This document shows, one piece after another, positions 1 to 11,423 of a stretch of DNA of 64,000 nucleotides. Location of the stretch: contig JBLDXI010000003.1 in assembly GCA_047495785.1 (NCBI GenBank), positions 372,001 through 436,000 of the forward strand, written 5' to 3'. The notes beneath the pieces were generated by a model. That model saw nothing but the letters and a program-made list of their open reading frames with translations, had not been told where the DNA came from and did no database searches. The DNA comes from Lepidodermella squamata. Its lineage: Eukaryota; Gastrotricha. A program made the translations under genes and the position numbers. The stretch's first letter is position 1. Each line of letters opens with the position of its first letter.

Positions 1-229
1 GCAGTGGATTCGCACTGTCCTGGGCGACAGCGAGGTTAACAAGCAATGTCCTCTCTGTAGGCGGCGTATAGTTATCAGGTTAAAATTTTTCCTATACTTA
101 CATTTATCGCAGTAAATATATGCTTTTTCAAGGGAAATCATCAAGTTGAGGCTACAAGATGGCGATGATTCCGATTCTGGATCGGAACTCGGCGAAAGTG
201 AAGGCTTTCAACCATATTTAACTATATAA
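1..229 (+). CDS. 3' end of a RING-finger protein (partial)
   Basis: The window opens inside an exon. Reading from base 2 gives a peptide that ends in Q-C-P-L-C-R-R, the last CxxC half-site of a RING/RING-H2 zinc finger, preceded by a Trp typical of the stretch before it. A GTATAG donor follows base 65 and an acceptor ends at base 158; the phases match (1 + 2 nt). The second exon (159-229) adds a short acidic Asp/Ser/Glu-rich tail and a TAA stop. RING proteins of this shape are usually E3 ubiquitin ligases, but the substrate and the rest of the protein lie outside the window. The call rests on a few residues, so a different zinc protein is possible. Confidence 0.5.
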
Positions 230-544
230 ATAATTTTTGTAGAATAAGTTAACCAGAATGAATTTAATTTTTTTAATTGTTCAATTTAATTTTAAAATTG
301 TTAAATTTTTTAAAAATTTTAAAAATTTATTAAAATTAAAATTAAAATTTAATTTATTATTATTATTATTTTTTATTTTCTAGCATTTATTGACTTCAAT
401 ATTTTCAATGATCCTTTTTCGAACTTGAATTGATTCAATTCTATTAAATTTTTCCATTTTTTTATTTTTTTTGAATATGTTTTCAAATGTTTTTTCAAAT
501 TTTTCAAATTTTTCAAAATTAATCTTTTTAATATCCAATTTCAG
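230..544. other. AT-rich spacer, no gene seen
   Basis: This stretch is very AT-rich with long T and TTAA-type runs. It separates the RING gene from the transposase exon. The short ORFs are low-complexity Phe/Lys/Asn and are not credible. Any N-terminal exon of the transposase (often a FLYWCH finger in this family) is not visible here. Confidence 0.5.
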
Positions 545-1909
545 CAACGAGCAGGAGTTACTAGTGAAAGAACCAGAAACGTCCTTCAAAGTGAAACTCT
601 TGGGTTACCGGACGATGCTGTTCTCGACATGCCAAGTCGAACCGCCCAGTTGCGAATGGCACAACGAGCAAGGCGCCGTAGCAGGGTCACATCAAGCAAT
701 GCTCCCACAAGCTTGGCTGCTATCGAGATTCCCGTTGAGTTATCTACCACGCATGCCGATGAGCCATTCGTACTACACGATTCCGGACCAGCTGATCCGC
801 GTCGTTTCTTCCTCTTCGGCACACGACGTAGTCTGTCATGGATCCACACCTACCGAAACCTCGCTGCTGATGGCACATTCAAGGTTTGCCCAGGGCTGTT
901 CGCGCAGCTTTTCACGATTCACGTTGTTCTTGCGATGGGTCTTGTCGTGCCCGCTCTTTTCGCCTTGCTTCCCGATCGCACCCGGGCCACTTACGATCGC
1001 CTGTTTACCGTTGTGCGCGACTTACTTGTCAGCGAACAGGGTGAGAGTGAGCAACCGCTAACCATGATCATGGACTTTGAACGGGCCAGCCGGTCATCAA
1101 TCGTGGAAATTTTCCGCAACATTGTCCTTGCGGGCTGTTTCTTCCACTTGGCCCAATGCCTAATAAAACAGGTTAGCATTTGAAATCCATTTCTAAGCTT
1201 CAAACAACTTAACGATTTTAGGTACGGAGGTATCACCTTTGCCGCGCGTACAATCGGTCTGCTGCCCTGCGGAAAGCCGTTCGTATGCTACCCGCTCTGG
1301 CATTTCTTCCCTCGCATCGCGTTTCCAGTGCTTTTGACATGCTCGATGATAATATCGCGGAGCTCCTTGTGGAGTTTCCGCGCTTGGCGGATGTCTATGA
1401 TTATTTCCGTCGGAATTTCGTCGGCTACCACCAGCATGGTTACCACCCCCCGCGATATCGTGTCAGCGACTGGAACCAATTCGATCGAGTCCGGTTCGTA
1501 AGCATTTATTTCTGTCACTAATTTTTGCTTAATTGTGTCAACTTAAAATAGTCAGCGGCTGCCGAGATCTGACGCCAGCTTGGAAGGATGGCACTTTGCA
1601 ATCCAGGCTTTGCTGGGCGCTCACCCACAGTTTTACGTCTTTGTCGAGCGCCTGCGAAATGAGGCGAACTGGGCGAATCAAACAGTTCAACTTTTCCGCA
1701 ACGGCGCCCGGATTCAACGAGCGAGAAACGCCGAATACCAGCGCCTCGACGACAACCTTCAGCGCCTCGTAAGCCGCTACGAGAACGAAAGCGACACCTG
1801 GACGGATGACCAGCTTCTTCAGTACATCGGAGCTGCAAGCCGCTGCTTCCGGACTGATGAAGTAGACGATGCCGACGATGGAAACGGCGGTCATGAAGAC
1901 TCCGATTAA
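545..1909 (+). CDS. MULE (Mutator-like) transposase, 5' incomplete
   Basis: Exons 545-1171, 1222-1493 and 1552-1909 join in consistent phases (0 then 2) to give about 418 residues with no internal stop. The core reads as the MULE transposase domain: D-G-T-F-K-V near the first catalytic Asp, a conserved I-H-V-V-L strand, I-M-D-F-E-R-A with the second Asp, G-C-F-F-H-L, and L-E-G-W-H carrying the catalytic Glu at the start of exon 3. All three acidic residues are therefore present. The C-terminus is charged and ends in an Asp/Glu tail. No start codon with a clear upstream exon is seen; an acceptor (TTTCAG) opens the first exon, so an N-terminal exon is missing or lost. It may be an intact or recently dead element. 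The motif array just downstream could be its end. Confidence 0.8.
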
Positions 1910-2149
1910 GACTGCGGAGCACTGCTATCTCTCTTTAGCGTTATCAGACTTTAATTGTAATTAATGGTTAACTAATTAATACACGTTAACTCGATTTTCG
2001 ATTAAGTTTTTCCTGGTTCAAATTTATGCCTGACGTTGTAGTTGTAACAATCTTTCTAAGAATTCAAAATAAAAGCGCTTGCAACAGGTTTTGCCCTTAT
2101 TATAATTTTATGGAGTCATGAAGTCGGAAAGGAACTTCAGTAAAATTTG

Positions 2150-2390
2150 TAATTAGGGCTGAATTATCGCTGGCTAAAATGTCGAATGCGGAAATGTCGT
2201 CTTTGAAATAATTATTTTGGGCTGAAACGTCGCTCGCTGAATTGTCGCGGCTAAAATGTCGCTCTTTTTCATTTAAATTTTGGCTCTAATGTCGCGGGCT
2301 GAATTGTCTTTCGGCTCAATTGACGGGACTGAAAAGTCGGGGCTGAAAAGTCGTAACCAAAAAGTCGCGGGCCGAAATGTCATACGACCG
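2150..2390 (+). repeat. Array of about eleven GGCTGAAATGTCG-like motifs
   Basis: A 13-bp motif close to GGCTGAAATGTCG occurs about eleven times in direct orientation, spaced roughly 14-35 bp, with single-base variation. The last copy contains the ATG at 2377 that opens the receptor reading frame. The array follows the MULE transposase by about 240 bp. Arrays of this kind are typical of transposon subterminal regions, where they bind transposase. No inverted counterpart is seen upstream of the transposase. Confidence 0.7.
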
Positions 2391-5300
2391 CTTGGGGGCT
2401 TGGCTGAAACTCGAGCCTAATGGAAAAATGGTGATGACGTGGAGGAAAGTTATTGATTCAATTGGCCCAAGCCCACCGCCATTCAATGACAGCCTAAATA
2501 CCCGTTTCTTTGACCCCAATTGCAATCTGTCGAGCAATTTGAACTCATCAGGCCTCGCCAAGCTTCGATTCATCTACCAAAACGTCATGGATATTTTAAC
2601 GGTATGTAGAACAAGGATTTATCACGTAGTTTAAACTTTCTTCGATCAGGTATCGGTGGTTCCGGTGTCGGGAGGGCCATCCTGTTCTGCTAGGATCAGT
2701 TTTTCTGGGTTTATTCTGTTCATGGGCCTGCAAATGACATCAGCTGCTATGCGACCACGATTCTACGCTATCAACGGTGCAGACGGGGATGTTCTTATTA
2801 AAAAGATGTAAGGGGACTTTTTGAAAGGAGTTGTAATGAACCAAGTTTGGAGATGGTCCCATGCTGGATACTTACATTAGAATGGGAGACGGGAAGACAT
2901 AATGAATTCATCTCTAGTAACTATATCGAGTTCTTGCCTTGCTCTGTAGGTATTTCTGGGCACTGACAGACGATAACCCTCCGAAGCCGGATTTGTTCAC
3001 GATGGCTTTGCCTACAAATGACACAGAAGTGCGGTATTCCGGCTACGTCAGCGCAGACTACACCGGCGAGTTTATAATGACCACAAGATATACCGGACCA
3101 AGCAGTGGAGGAGTTTACTCTCTTATAAGAAATGGAACACAGTCTGCGAATTTTTTCCTATACGTGAGTAGTTGATTTCTTCAAGTTGACACTGATCACG
3201 AAGTCATTCCTTTAGGGGTTCGACTTGTTTTCCAATTATTTCAATAATTGGAGATTTGAGATTGACCTCGACGTGAAATGCAGTACGGATGGATCGCCGA
3301 CTTGGCTCGGCTTGAATTTCAACCTCGGCACCTCTCGTCCTACTTTTAGTAAGTTTCAAAAAAACCTCTTGAAACCTCTAGCCCATAATTGATGCTTTTC
3401 CAAGCAAAATCAAACATAACCAACGAGGTCAATGGAGTTTCTGAGTTGTACGGCTTCAGTCTCTGGCAAGTTCTAGCGGCAAGCAGAGGCGAATTTTACG
3501 CTGCCTACTACGCGAATCGGACGCTGAAACTGTCACTGCCACCAACAGCGAATGCTCCAACCGTTCCGGGTTGTGGCGATGCAAGCCTTTTCGATTCATC
3601 TGGCAACGCAAGTTATCGAGTTGTTCTTCAACACATGGGTGATGCTGTTAACGTAAGTTAACATTTCTCTTCAATCGCTTTTTTACTCCCCGGTCTCATT
3701 TTGAACAACAAAATTCATTACTTTTGACCTAATTTCTCAATAATTCGCAAAACACTGTTTTTCACCCAGCGACACTTTGTTCGTGTCATGGTGACACCGG
3801 CATATCGAAAGATAAACACTTAGGATAGACGTGGACACTAGAGCTCAATCGATTCCGTACTTACCTTCGATTGTTTGAGAGAAATGAGAAAAATGCATTT
3901 TAAAGTGCACTTAGCAGTTTTCATTCGGCGTTTTTGCACCCTAAAACAGGACATTTCACCCTTCAAGTTGACACGGGGTTCGCAGAGTTGAACAGATCAC
4001 TCGAAGGACATTGCCCACTGTTATATTCTAATAGCTATCAGCTATCACATCTAAAATAAATATATCTCAGGAATTTTGAGTGAAAATTTGCCTTTCGAAC
4101 TTCAAAAGTGTATATAAGCTAATTTTGCTTAGATGGACTGAACATGAATGAAAACAATTAAAAACAGAATATGATTACAAAAAATTGGTCATTAATTTAA
4201 CATTCTTCGAGTCTGCTGAAATTTTGTTCGAGGATAACTGATCAATATGTTTCCATTAGGTTTCATTAGCAAAGCTGCCAGGCAGCGGTCAAAGCCAAAC
4301 TTACTCCTGTTTCAATAACTTTCAAGTACCCGGCTTCCGTGCAAACGCTCTGTCGAACGCAATGTCCTTGAGCATTATAGGGAGCGAGTCCACCTCCCAT
4401 CTCTCCTCCTGGTCCCCTTACAACCGCGTAAGCGAACACGGAGTGTGTGTCGGCCATGGTGGCTCAAAGGTTAGAGCCGTGCCTTCTCAGAAAGGCAGCC
4501 CGGGTTCAATCCCCGGGTACGACACTTTTCGAGCACTCGTGTAGCGCGTTACAAGCATCAACGCAGCCGGAAAATTTGACACTATCATATCGATTAGAAA
4601 AGGGTTTGAACCATAACAGTCGACTTTTTAGTTATTAAAGTCGAAGGTTTTTTTAAAGGCTGTTTTGGCTGCTGAGTGATACCAACATTTCCACCCCCAC
4701 AACATTGGTTGAAACAACGACACTGTCAACAGGAACGCCATCGATTTCTTCACCCACGAGTACTCAAACATCCGTGACAACTCGAAATTCTAGCCAGTTT
4801 CAAACTCCCACAAGAAGTAACACCGTCGCTTCAACCACTATCACTGGGACTTCTACTCCGGTACCTGGAACATCACCCCTCTCGCCAGCCGTGAGCACAC
4901 AAACAACAATATCCGTTACAACACGAACTTTGGTAACTTCTAGCCAAACACAAGCACCAAGATTGCTTACTAAAGCAGCAGCACAGTCACCGGACAGATC
5001 TCCTATCCCTGATGCAGTCGATGGGAATTACGATCCTGTAGTTAAATTCGGCGATATCGAGAAATGTCCATTCTTAGAATCTGACCGTCGTTCGCCTCAG
5101 CCGAACACCTCAGTGTTTCTCACGTTCTCCATTGACAAGCTCGTGGACATAGACCAAGCTCACAGCGAAATATCGTTATGGGGCTCTCTTCTCACGCAAT
5201 GGATCGTTGAATATTGCAGTGAAACCTATACAGCACCGGGCGTAGACTTGAACGAGAGAATCATCCCGGCTGATAACATGAATTTCTGGAAGCCTAAAAT

Positions 5301-6102
5301 TGCTCTACCCAATTCTAGCCATAACATGTATCTCAACGGCTTGGACTACGGTGAGAAAACTCAGATAATCTTCTACGCCTCGAGTCCTAATAGAACTCTG
5401 TACTTTCATTGGGACCGAGTTGGGACTTTCACATCGGCTTGCAGTATGGACCTGTCCGCCTTTCCGTTCGACTCGCAGGCTTGCGAATTCACATTTTTGA
5501 TGGACGAGCCGGCTGCCTATGTAGCTATCGCTGGAGTTTACATTCGAGCTTATTCCTCCCTGTCCAATGGCATTTGGACCATGGTAAATTCGAAGACCAG
5601 CAAAGGAACTTGCGCATCGCCATCTCGAACTGGAGCGCCCGTTTCATTTGGCAAGATCGTTTTGACTTACAAACGAGATCCGACCTACTACGTGGTCAAT
5701 TTGATAGTACCTTGCTATCTCCTAATCGCTTTGGCTCTAGGCTCCTTAGTCATGAAGCCTGGAGTTCCAGACCGGCCTGTTCTTTGCTCGACCGTGATGT
5801 TAGCGTTAGTTGTGGCTCAATCAGATGCTCTCAGTAGCGTTTCCCAGACTTCGAAACAGCTTTTGTACACGAATTATGTGCTGATGCTGTCGGCTGTTGT
5901 AGCTGGGATAACCATCTACGAAATTCTGTTGACAGCTCTTTTCGATAGGTCTTGCTGTGGAATACTGTTGATTAATGCTGAGATCACTATTGCGAAACGA
6001 TATAGCGTTTCTTTGCTGAGACTCATCGATGCGTTGGCGTTTCTTGCTGCTTTCGAAGCTCTACTTGGCATAAATTTATATCTGGCTATCGTTATCATGT
6101 GA
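2377..6102 (+). CDS. Cys-loop ligand-gated ion channel with repeated N-terminal extracellular modules
   Basis: Seven exons fit GT-AG rules and phase: 2377-2601, 2650-2807, 2950-3163, 3216-3348, 3405-3652, 4260-4444 and 4659-6102, about 868 residues. Residues 1-388 hold one partial and one nearly complete copy of a module seen again at 61.3-64 kb. Its hallmarks are a W-R-F/I-E/D-x-D-V strand, W-L/F-G, F-Y-A-x-N-G-A-D-G-D-V and F-W-x-L-x-D. A Ser/Thr-rich mucin-like stalk follows (about 395-490). Then comes a pentameric-channel ligand domain with a Cys-loop (C649 and C663, 13 residues between, containing F-P-F-D) and four membrane segments, M1 near 731, M4 ending at the C-terminus. The M3-M4 loop is short. 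The donor of exon 6 is a judgement among weak sites. The 5' end looks truncated at the motif array. AATAAA lies at 6260. Confidence 0.65.
4447..4525 (+). repeat. tRNA-derived element inside a receptor intron
   Basis: The element has a perfect A box (TGGCTCAAAGG) and B box (GTTCAATCC), a paired D arm, a strong T arm and a 6-bp terminal stem (GTGTCG with CGACAC), followed at once by TTTT, a Pol III terminator. The anticodon arm does not fold as a 5-bp stem with a 7-nt loop, and the A box sits too far from the 5' end. It is therefore more likely a tRNA-derived SINE head or tRNA pseudogene than a working tRNA. It begins almost at the donor of the intron it occupies. Confidence 0.5.
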
Positions 6103-6923
6103 AATTGTTATTCACTGTGATTTCTTATTATTCCTTGCAATTATTAGCAAGACTTTATGCATCGATGTAGCATCGATAAAATTCCATTAGGTGATGAGAT
6201 TGCTGTGTTTCATTGAATTTCCGTGAGTTCCGCATTTACCAAGTGCTACTCGGTATCTAAATAAATGTTGTCAACAATTTTGCTTGCACGAGACCATTTA
6301 CTGGTAAATACTGGTCTTCGAAAATCGGATTTCCCATCTGATGTACTGCCTAAGCACTCATTATCTTGACGATTACTATACCATAATGCCGTGGATCGAG
6401 CGCAGGCGAAGGGCAAACGTGATGTGATAAATTCAGTGCGCAAAGTAGGATTATAGGAACTGGGATATTTCGGGCCCTGATGGGGAACTGATAAGAAAGG
6501 TCATAATTATCATAAAACATAAAACCCCCGGTACTTCGAGCGCTGGGTGAATCGTCTGAGATAATACGAGTTGGGGAGAGTAGTAAAGGGAAAGAAAGGA
6601 GAGCAATGTTAATGCTGCGATTTTATTTTTTGTTACCATAAAATAGATAACTAAACAGACGTACTAAAGGTAAATTCGTGAGTCGGGACATCAGAAAACA
6701 CATGAATGTTAGGTAAACATGAGGGTCTTATGATGAAAACAGAACTAGGAGAGAGGTGGAGTTATAACTAAATTCGAACCATGTGTGCTTAAAAGACAGT
6801 CATTCGTTCCAGAATCGTCTTCCATGTGTCGTGCATCTTCAAAAATAGCCGCCATTAACAAATGTTTGGCTTTCTCACAAAAAGCGAAGGCGTAGTCGTG
6901 CTCCGAGGTTAGCCAGAGGTTAA
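6103..6923. other. Intergenic, no gene seen
   Basis: The 3' UTR of the channel gene, with AATAAA at 6260-6265, is followed by unassigned sequence up to the Ly6 promoter. Short ORFs on the minus strand show no family resemblance. Confidence 0.5.
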
Positions 6924-6929
6924 TATAAA
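6924..6929 (+). promoter_or_regulatory. TATA box of the first Ly6 gene
   Basis: TATAAA lies 45-50 nt upstream of the Ly6 start codon. Similar boxes precede the other two Ly6 genes, which supports a shared core-promoter type. Confidence 0.4.
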
Positions 6930-6974
6930 GGCGCTCATTCATATAAATGGCTGTGCTGTTTGCAGCAGTTAACA

Positions 6975-7380
6975 ATGGGAGCAATGTGCTATAAATACGC
7001 ATTAGTTGTTGCAGTAATTATGGCCGCCAGCTTTCACGTGAGCCGAGCCCTAACTTGCGTTTCTTCGACAAGTGGAACTTGCACCACATCCTCTGGCTGG
7101 TGTTCGGTAAATCTCATATATCGAATCGAAATCTTATTGTGAATGATTACGCTTATTACAGAAAACGATAGTTACTAGGCTTAGCAATACGGTGATTGAC
7201 AAGGATTGCGCATCGAACTGCACGCAAAGCTCGGGAACCGCTGTCACTACGATCGACGTTTACTGTTGCAACACTGCTGATCTTTGCAATACGGCGCTGT
7301 CGACCTACGATTCGAAAACAAGATTATTCTCCATGGCTATTCTGACCGTGTTACTTCTATATTACAACCGATCTCCGTAG
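6975..7380 (+). CDS. Ly6/uPAR-like three-finger protein, probably GPI-anchored
   Basis: Exons 6975-7106 and 7162-7380 join in phase 0 to give 116 residues. A signal peptide of about 25 residues is followed by L-T-C-V-S-S and a set of cysteines ending in Y-C-C-N and D-L-C-N, the C-N signature of the Ly6/three-finger fold. The C-terminus is hydrophobic (A-I-L-T-V-L-L-L), consistent with GPI attachment. The intron sits directly after G-W-C-S, the same place as in the gene at 59182. Such proteins sit on the cell surface and often modulate receptors or adhesion; the partner here is unknown. AATAAA is at 7396. Confidence 0.75.
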
Positions 7381-8016
7381 TTTGATTAGACATTCAATAA
7401 ACCATGGTTTACACACATATTCAAATTGAGCTCAATAGTTCGAAATTATGGTATGCGTACACTCTGCACGCTCCTCTACAGTCTACAGCGATATTGCACT
7501 CAACCCGATGCCCTATTACATAGTTAATTTTACGGTTATGTCCTATATGCGTGCTGTATAAATGTGATGGTGATAAAAAAGCCTTACCCGTGAGGGTTTA
7601 GGGGTCGGCTGACGACGAGAGATCAGCTTCAGGAACAGTCGCGAAAAATCTGCTTTTTCCCATGAATTCATAATTCTCAATGCTGTTACATAAAAGCTGC
7701 CATTCTTCCCGGTCTCTAGCTGTAATTTCCGACAATTCTAAATCCGCAATTTTGTGTATTTCGGTGCGTCGCATTAAAAGGGTTGATTTACGAGTTCGCC
7801 CTCGTTTTTTATTGAAGTTGAAATTCGTTTAAAATTGAGTCTCACGATAAAGCCTATATCAGTAGAACATCTTTGATAATTAAAGCTGAATTTAAGCCAG
7901 CGAGGCTGATTAGGTAAATGACAGTGGGCGAAAATTGTTAGTAATTTTCTTCAGACGCAATTTTGGCGTCAATTTGTACCTACATCTTATCCGTCCCTCT
8001 TTGTAAGAGACTTATA

Positions 8017-8176
8017 CAGGGTGGCCAACAAATTTTGCTGAAGGCGAATTCGATGCGCATCAATTTAATGAGGAGTTCCATTGGCAAAAGAATGCTTGAA
8101 ATTCTTCAACTTCTTGAAACTCCTCAAAATTGATACGCATCGAATTCGCCTTCTGCCCAATTTTTTGGCCACCCTG
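8017..8176. mobile_element. 160-bp MITE with mariner-type ends
   Basis: The ends CAGGGTGGCC and GGCCACCCTG are inverted and flanked by TA on both sides, as in Tc1/mariner insertions. A longer inverted repeat continues inward (GGCGAATTCGATGCG and its complement), so almost the whole element folds back. There is no coding capacity. Confidence 0.75.
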
Positions 8177-8303
8177 TAAGCTGTAAGTATAAATTTGATA
8201 CAAAGCTTTTATTACACCCCCCCCCCATGCATTATATTGTTGAGTTCCTGAAATTAGGAAAAGTGTGAATAAATTATGCAAAAATGTACAGGGAACAAAA
8301 TAA

Positions 8304-8375
8304 CGCCTTGGCAGGGAATCGAACACTGGACTCCCGCGTGACAGTAGGGATTAATAACCTTTATACTACTATGGA
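8304..8375 (-). pseudogene. Degenerate tRNA-Asp(GTC)-like sequence
   Basis: On the minus strand the sequence follows tRNA-Asp: AGTATAAAGGTTA in the D region, CTGTCACGCGGGAG carrying the GTC anticodon, and GTTCGATTCC as B box. The acceptor arms do not pair, the anticodon stem has mismatches and the T stem has one. It is a tRNA pseudogene or a SINE head rather than a functional tRNA. Confidence 0.6.
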
Positions 8376-8592
8376 AGAGTTCAACATAGTTTTTGAAGCG
8401 CCTCTTGTGTTCACCTTGCACTTGTGTATATTTTCTCACTATGGCAAGATTTTTTGCGTTGCTTCCATGTTTTAAGTCCGTTGTTAGACTCATTTGTCCG
8501 CTCATTCATTTTTTTTGGTTTAGCGTAACTGCAGCACGTGTGGTTTTTTCGTTTATTCATTTTGAAATTCGATTTAATCAAGCATTTTAAAA

Positions 8593-10449
8593 ATGCGTGT
8601 GAATTCGGAATCAACGGTGTTTGAGTCGAAGTATTCCGTTTGGGAAATTTGTGCATGCTTGTTTGTTACCATTCTTTGTCTCATCGCTATCTGTGATTTC
8701 CTTCACTCAACAAGGGAACAGTCATCACAACCATTCTTATTAGGTCATCGAGGCAATTTATTGTCTCCTCCGGTTCTACTTCATCTCAATCACCTTGCCA
8801 ACTCACCATTTCAGTCCAAGTACAGCCAATTTTACGCTTCATCGATTTTGCACTTTGGAGATGTCACGCGGCTACAGCACGCTCTGCATCGAATTTTCAT
8901 TAGAACGGCGGTGAATCTCAGCTCGTTGCGCCTAGTTATTGTTGGCGAGTCGTCATCTGTACCACACGGCGTCAAACCGGTGAGCATTTTATAATTTCAA
9001 TCGCTTTCATAGTTGGGCCGCAGAACTGATGGGGTTACCAACATCGACATAAGGGTCCCTCGCCCCTTTGGTTTTCGACTGAGCTCACCTTACGGACCTT
9101 ACGGATGAAACTGGTAGGGATTATCCCTACCATCCCTACGTTATTCGCTCTCTGATCGCTTTATTATTTCACTTTGCACTTTGTCACAGGAAGAGACGGC
9201 GTTCCACTTGCTGTGCAATTGGCTGAATTCAACATTGCTCGAAGTCGGTTTTCATGCAACTTGTGAAAATTACGCACTAAGAGCTACGCCCAGGTTTGAT
9301 TGCCATAGAAGCTATATTTCCGTTCGCTTTTATAGCTCTTGTCTATATAGCCTGTTTTTCGCCTACTGTCATTCCTCGCTTTTCGACGCCCGCGAAGTCG
9401 ACGTGGTGCTAATTCAGGAGACATGGAACATTGACATCTCACCAAATGATGAGCAGCCCAGAACAGCTCCCAGCCCAATCGGCCTTCTTATTGATTCGCT
9501 GCGCCGAGTGAATCCTGCTATTCAAATAATCATGTTCGACTTCCCAGAAACCCGACCGATAAGTCGTCCATCGGCGCTCCTTCCTGATAGTAACTACGCC
9601 GCGAACGCGCAAGCTGCCAAGAATTTTGATGTTCCTTTGATCGGGCCGATTGGAATTACGACCAATTACCCCAAGTGGACTGCAAATGTAACAGTACCGG
9701 GGAAGCTGTTTTTAGGTCTGTGTTTTAATAGTATAGCTCAATTTTTAAATGCCACATTTAAAACTGTACTTTCAGGTTACTACGTTGCACACGACAAGCT
9801 ACATCCTGGAATTCACACGCATGCTATGCTCGCTGAATATCTGGTCCACTTTTTCAAACTAACAGTGCGAAACCTGATAGAATCAAGTGAGCTTCCAATA
9901 CTTATTCCTTGGAGCTTCAAGACAAACGGTTCAGCCGAGTGCTTTTTGGACTACCAAAGCCATGAAGGTCGAAGTAGCAATCGGTCAGGTTTCGTCGCCC
10001 CACTCAGTGCGAAAAGGCGAGCCGATGAACGGATTTGGCTCTCGTCCTTTATCTTCGGGCCTGGGGAATTGCTGAGATTCAATTTGACAGCTTCTACCAA
10101 AACTATTCAGAATTGTTGTGCTAGCAACATGTCCTCAGGATGTTGCTATCTGCCTCGTTTCGGAATAACCCATCGTATGCTGAGTAAATCAAGGATGGTT
10201 CGAACATCTTATGCAGTGAGGGCAACTGCATATTTCTCGAATGGCGCAAGTTATTCGGTGAATCAAACTATTTTATCCAGAGGCAAATGGCACACGGTTT
10301 CAAATTCTGATGAAAACGCTCACATGCAAGTGCCCTGCTCGAAGGTTGAAGGCTTGACTATTAACAATGCTGATGTTGTGTTGGAGTCTGCGAAAGCTAA
10401 TCGCTACAGAACACGTGTTAACGGATTGATTATGATTTACAAATGCTGA
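8593..10449 (+). CDS. SGNH-hydrolase-like type II membrane protein, copy 1
   Basis: Four exons (8593-8979, 9190-9293, 9351-9715, 9776-10449) give 509 residues. The N-terminus has a short cytoplasmic tail and one membrane segment (about 15-36), so the rest should be luminal or extracellular. The catalytic pattern resembles SGNH/GDSL esterases: I/V-G-E-S-S-S (nucleophile block), Q-E-T-W-N, and H-D-K-L-H-P-G with the Asp/His pair. The C-terminal half is Cys-rich (N-C-C, G-C-C-Y-L-P) with N-glycosylation sites and ends in Y-K-C. Substrate is unknown; related SGNH proteins are often carbohydrate or lipid esterases. It is the head of a tandem family. The intron before 9351 is also open in frame, so retention is possible. 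AATAAA is at 10537. Confidence 0.7.
9038..9157 (+). repeat. Short interspersed repeat in intron 1 of copy 1
   Basis: This segment (ATAAGGGT... GGTAGGGATTATCCCTACC ...CGCTCTCTG) matches, in opposite orientation, a segment at about 15773-15890. It also resembles the internal part of the CAGTGCGCGAAGTA element family. It contains a perfect short palindrome around GGGATTATCCC. Confidence 0.55.
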
Positions 10450-11423
10450 ATATTTCCAGGACACAAATATACAATGGTTTAGTAAGATGCGACTTGGTGA
10501 TTCCTGGTGATGCGTGGTGATTCGAGTTGGTTTGACAATAAATTTTATGTTTGCGGCTTTTGATAAATAAATTAGAAGTTGAGTATAAGTTGTAGATGCC
10601 ATTCTTCAAAAATCCGAATTTTAGATGTGAATCGCAATCAGCATTTTTGTCAACAATTTGTTCCCTCGAATCCTATAACGAAAGTTCAAGTAAAGTTTAC
10701 TAGATCTAATGACTGGTGAAACAATCATGACACCCCATGCAACTCATGAGGTCTGAAAGGCCTTTGAAAAAATGAAGCCTCATTTCATATCGCATTTTGA
10801 AAAATAGCACCTTACTTTTGAAATCTCATTTCTGAGGCGTTTGATAGGCATATTTGATAAAAAATGGCGAAACTTAGCTGAGCGAGAGAAGTTCAACAAC
10901 GAAAACTGCCAAAGTAGCTGTCGATTTCCTAGCATTCATGATTTGAAGAAAACTAACATTTTAAAATTTCAATAAATTTCGTAAAAATGGCTGAAAACAA
11001 GCAATCGATTTTGATGAAAAGCTGCTGACCTGACTTCAGTTCAACAATTATCAATTTATTCTAATTTTTACTCAATTTTAACACTTTAAAACTTGCTTTG
11101 AAACAATAAAGTCGCATGCTCGCAATTTTAACACGTCCCGTTTACAACCCCCTTTTTCGAAGCTTTGAAATTACAATTTGGAGACTGAGGCATTTTGAAG
11201 GCTGAGAATCCGGGCGAAGAGATGATAGTGCAAAAAGTGTCGTTCCTTTCCAGCATTCGTCTACCTATTGTCTGGACTATATTGCTTGGTGCATTCGACC
11301 AAGGAAAAAAGCATTAATACTCCACTCATTCATTCTTGAAATTGGCACCGTAAAATAGGCGCGCGTGGATGTTTTGTTAATTTATTTTATCATTCATTCA
11401 TCATTTACATTGATCAATTGATA
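10450..11423. other. Intergenic between SGNH copies 1 and 2
   Basis: About 1 kb of AT-rich sequence beginning with the 3' UTR of copy 1. No ORF of interest and no RNA gene was recognised. Confidence 0.5.

Noticed and set aside
471-1061. 196-residue plus-strand ORF
   Set aside because: It overlaps the MULE transposase in another frame; the transposase frame carries the conserved motifs.
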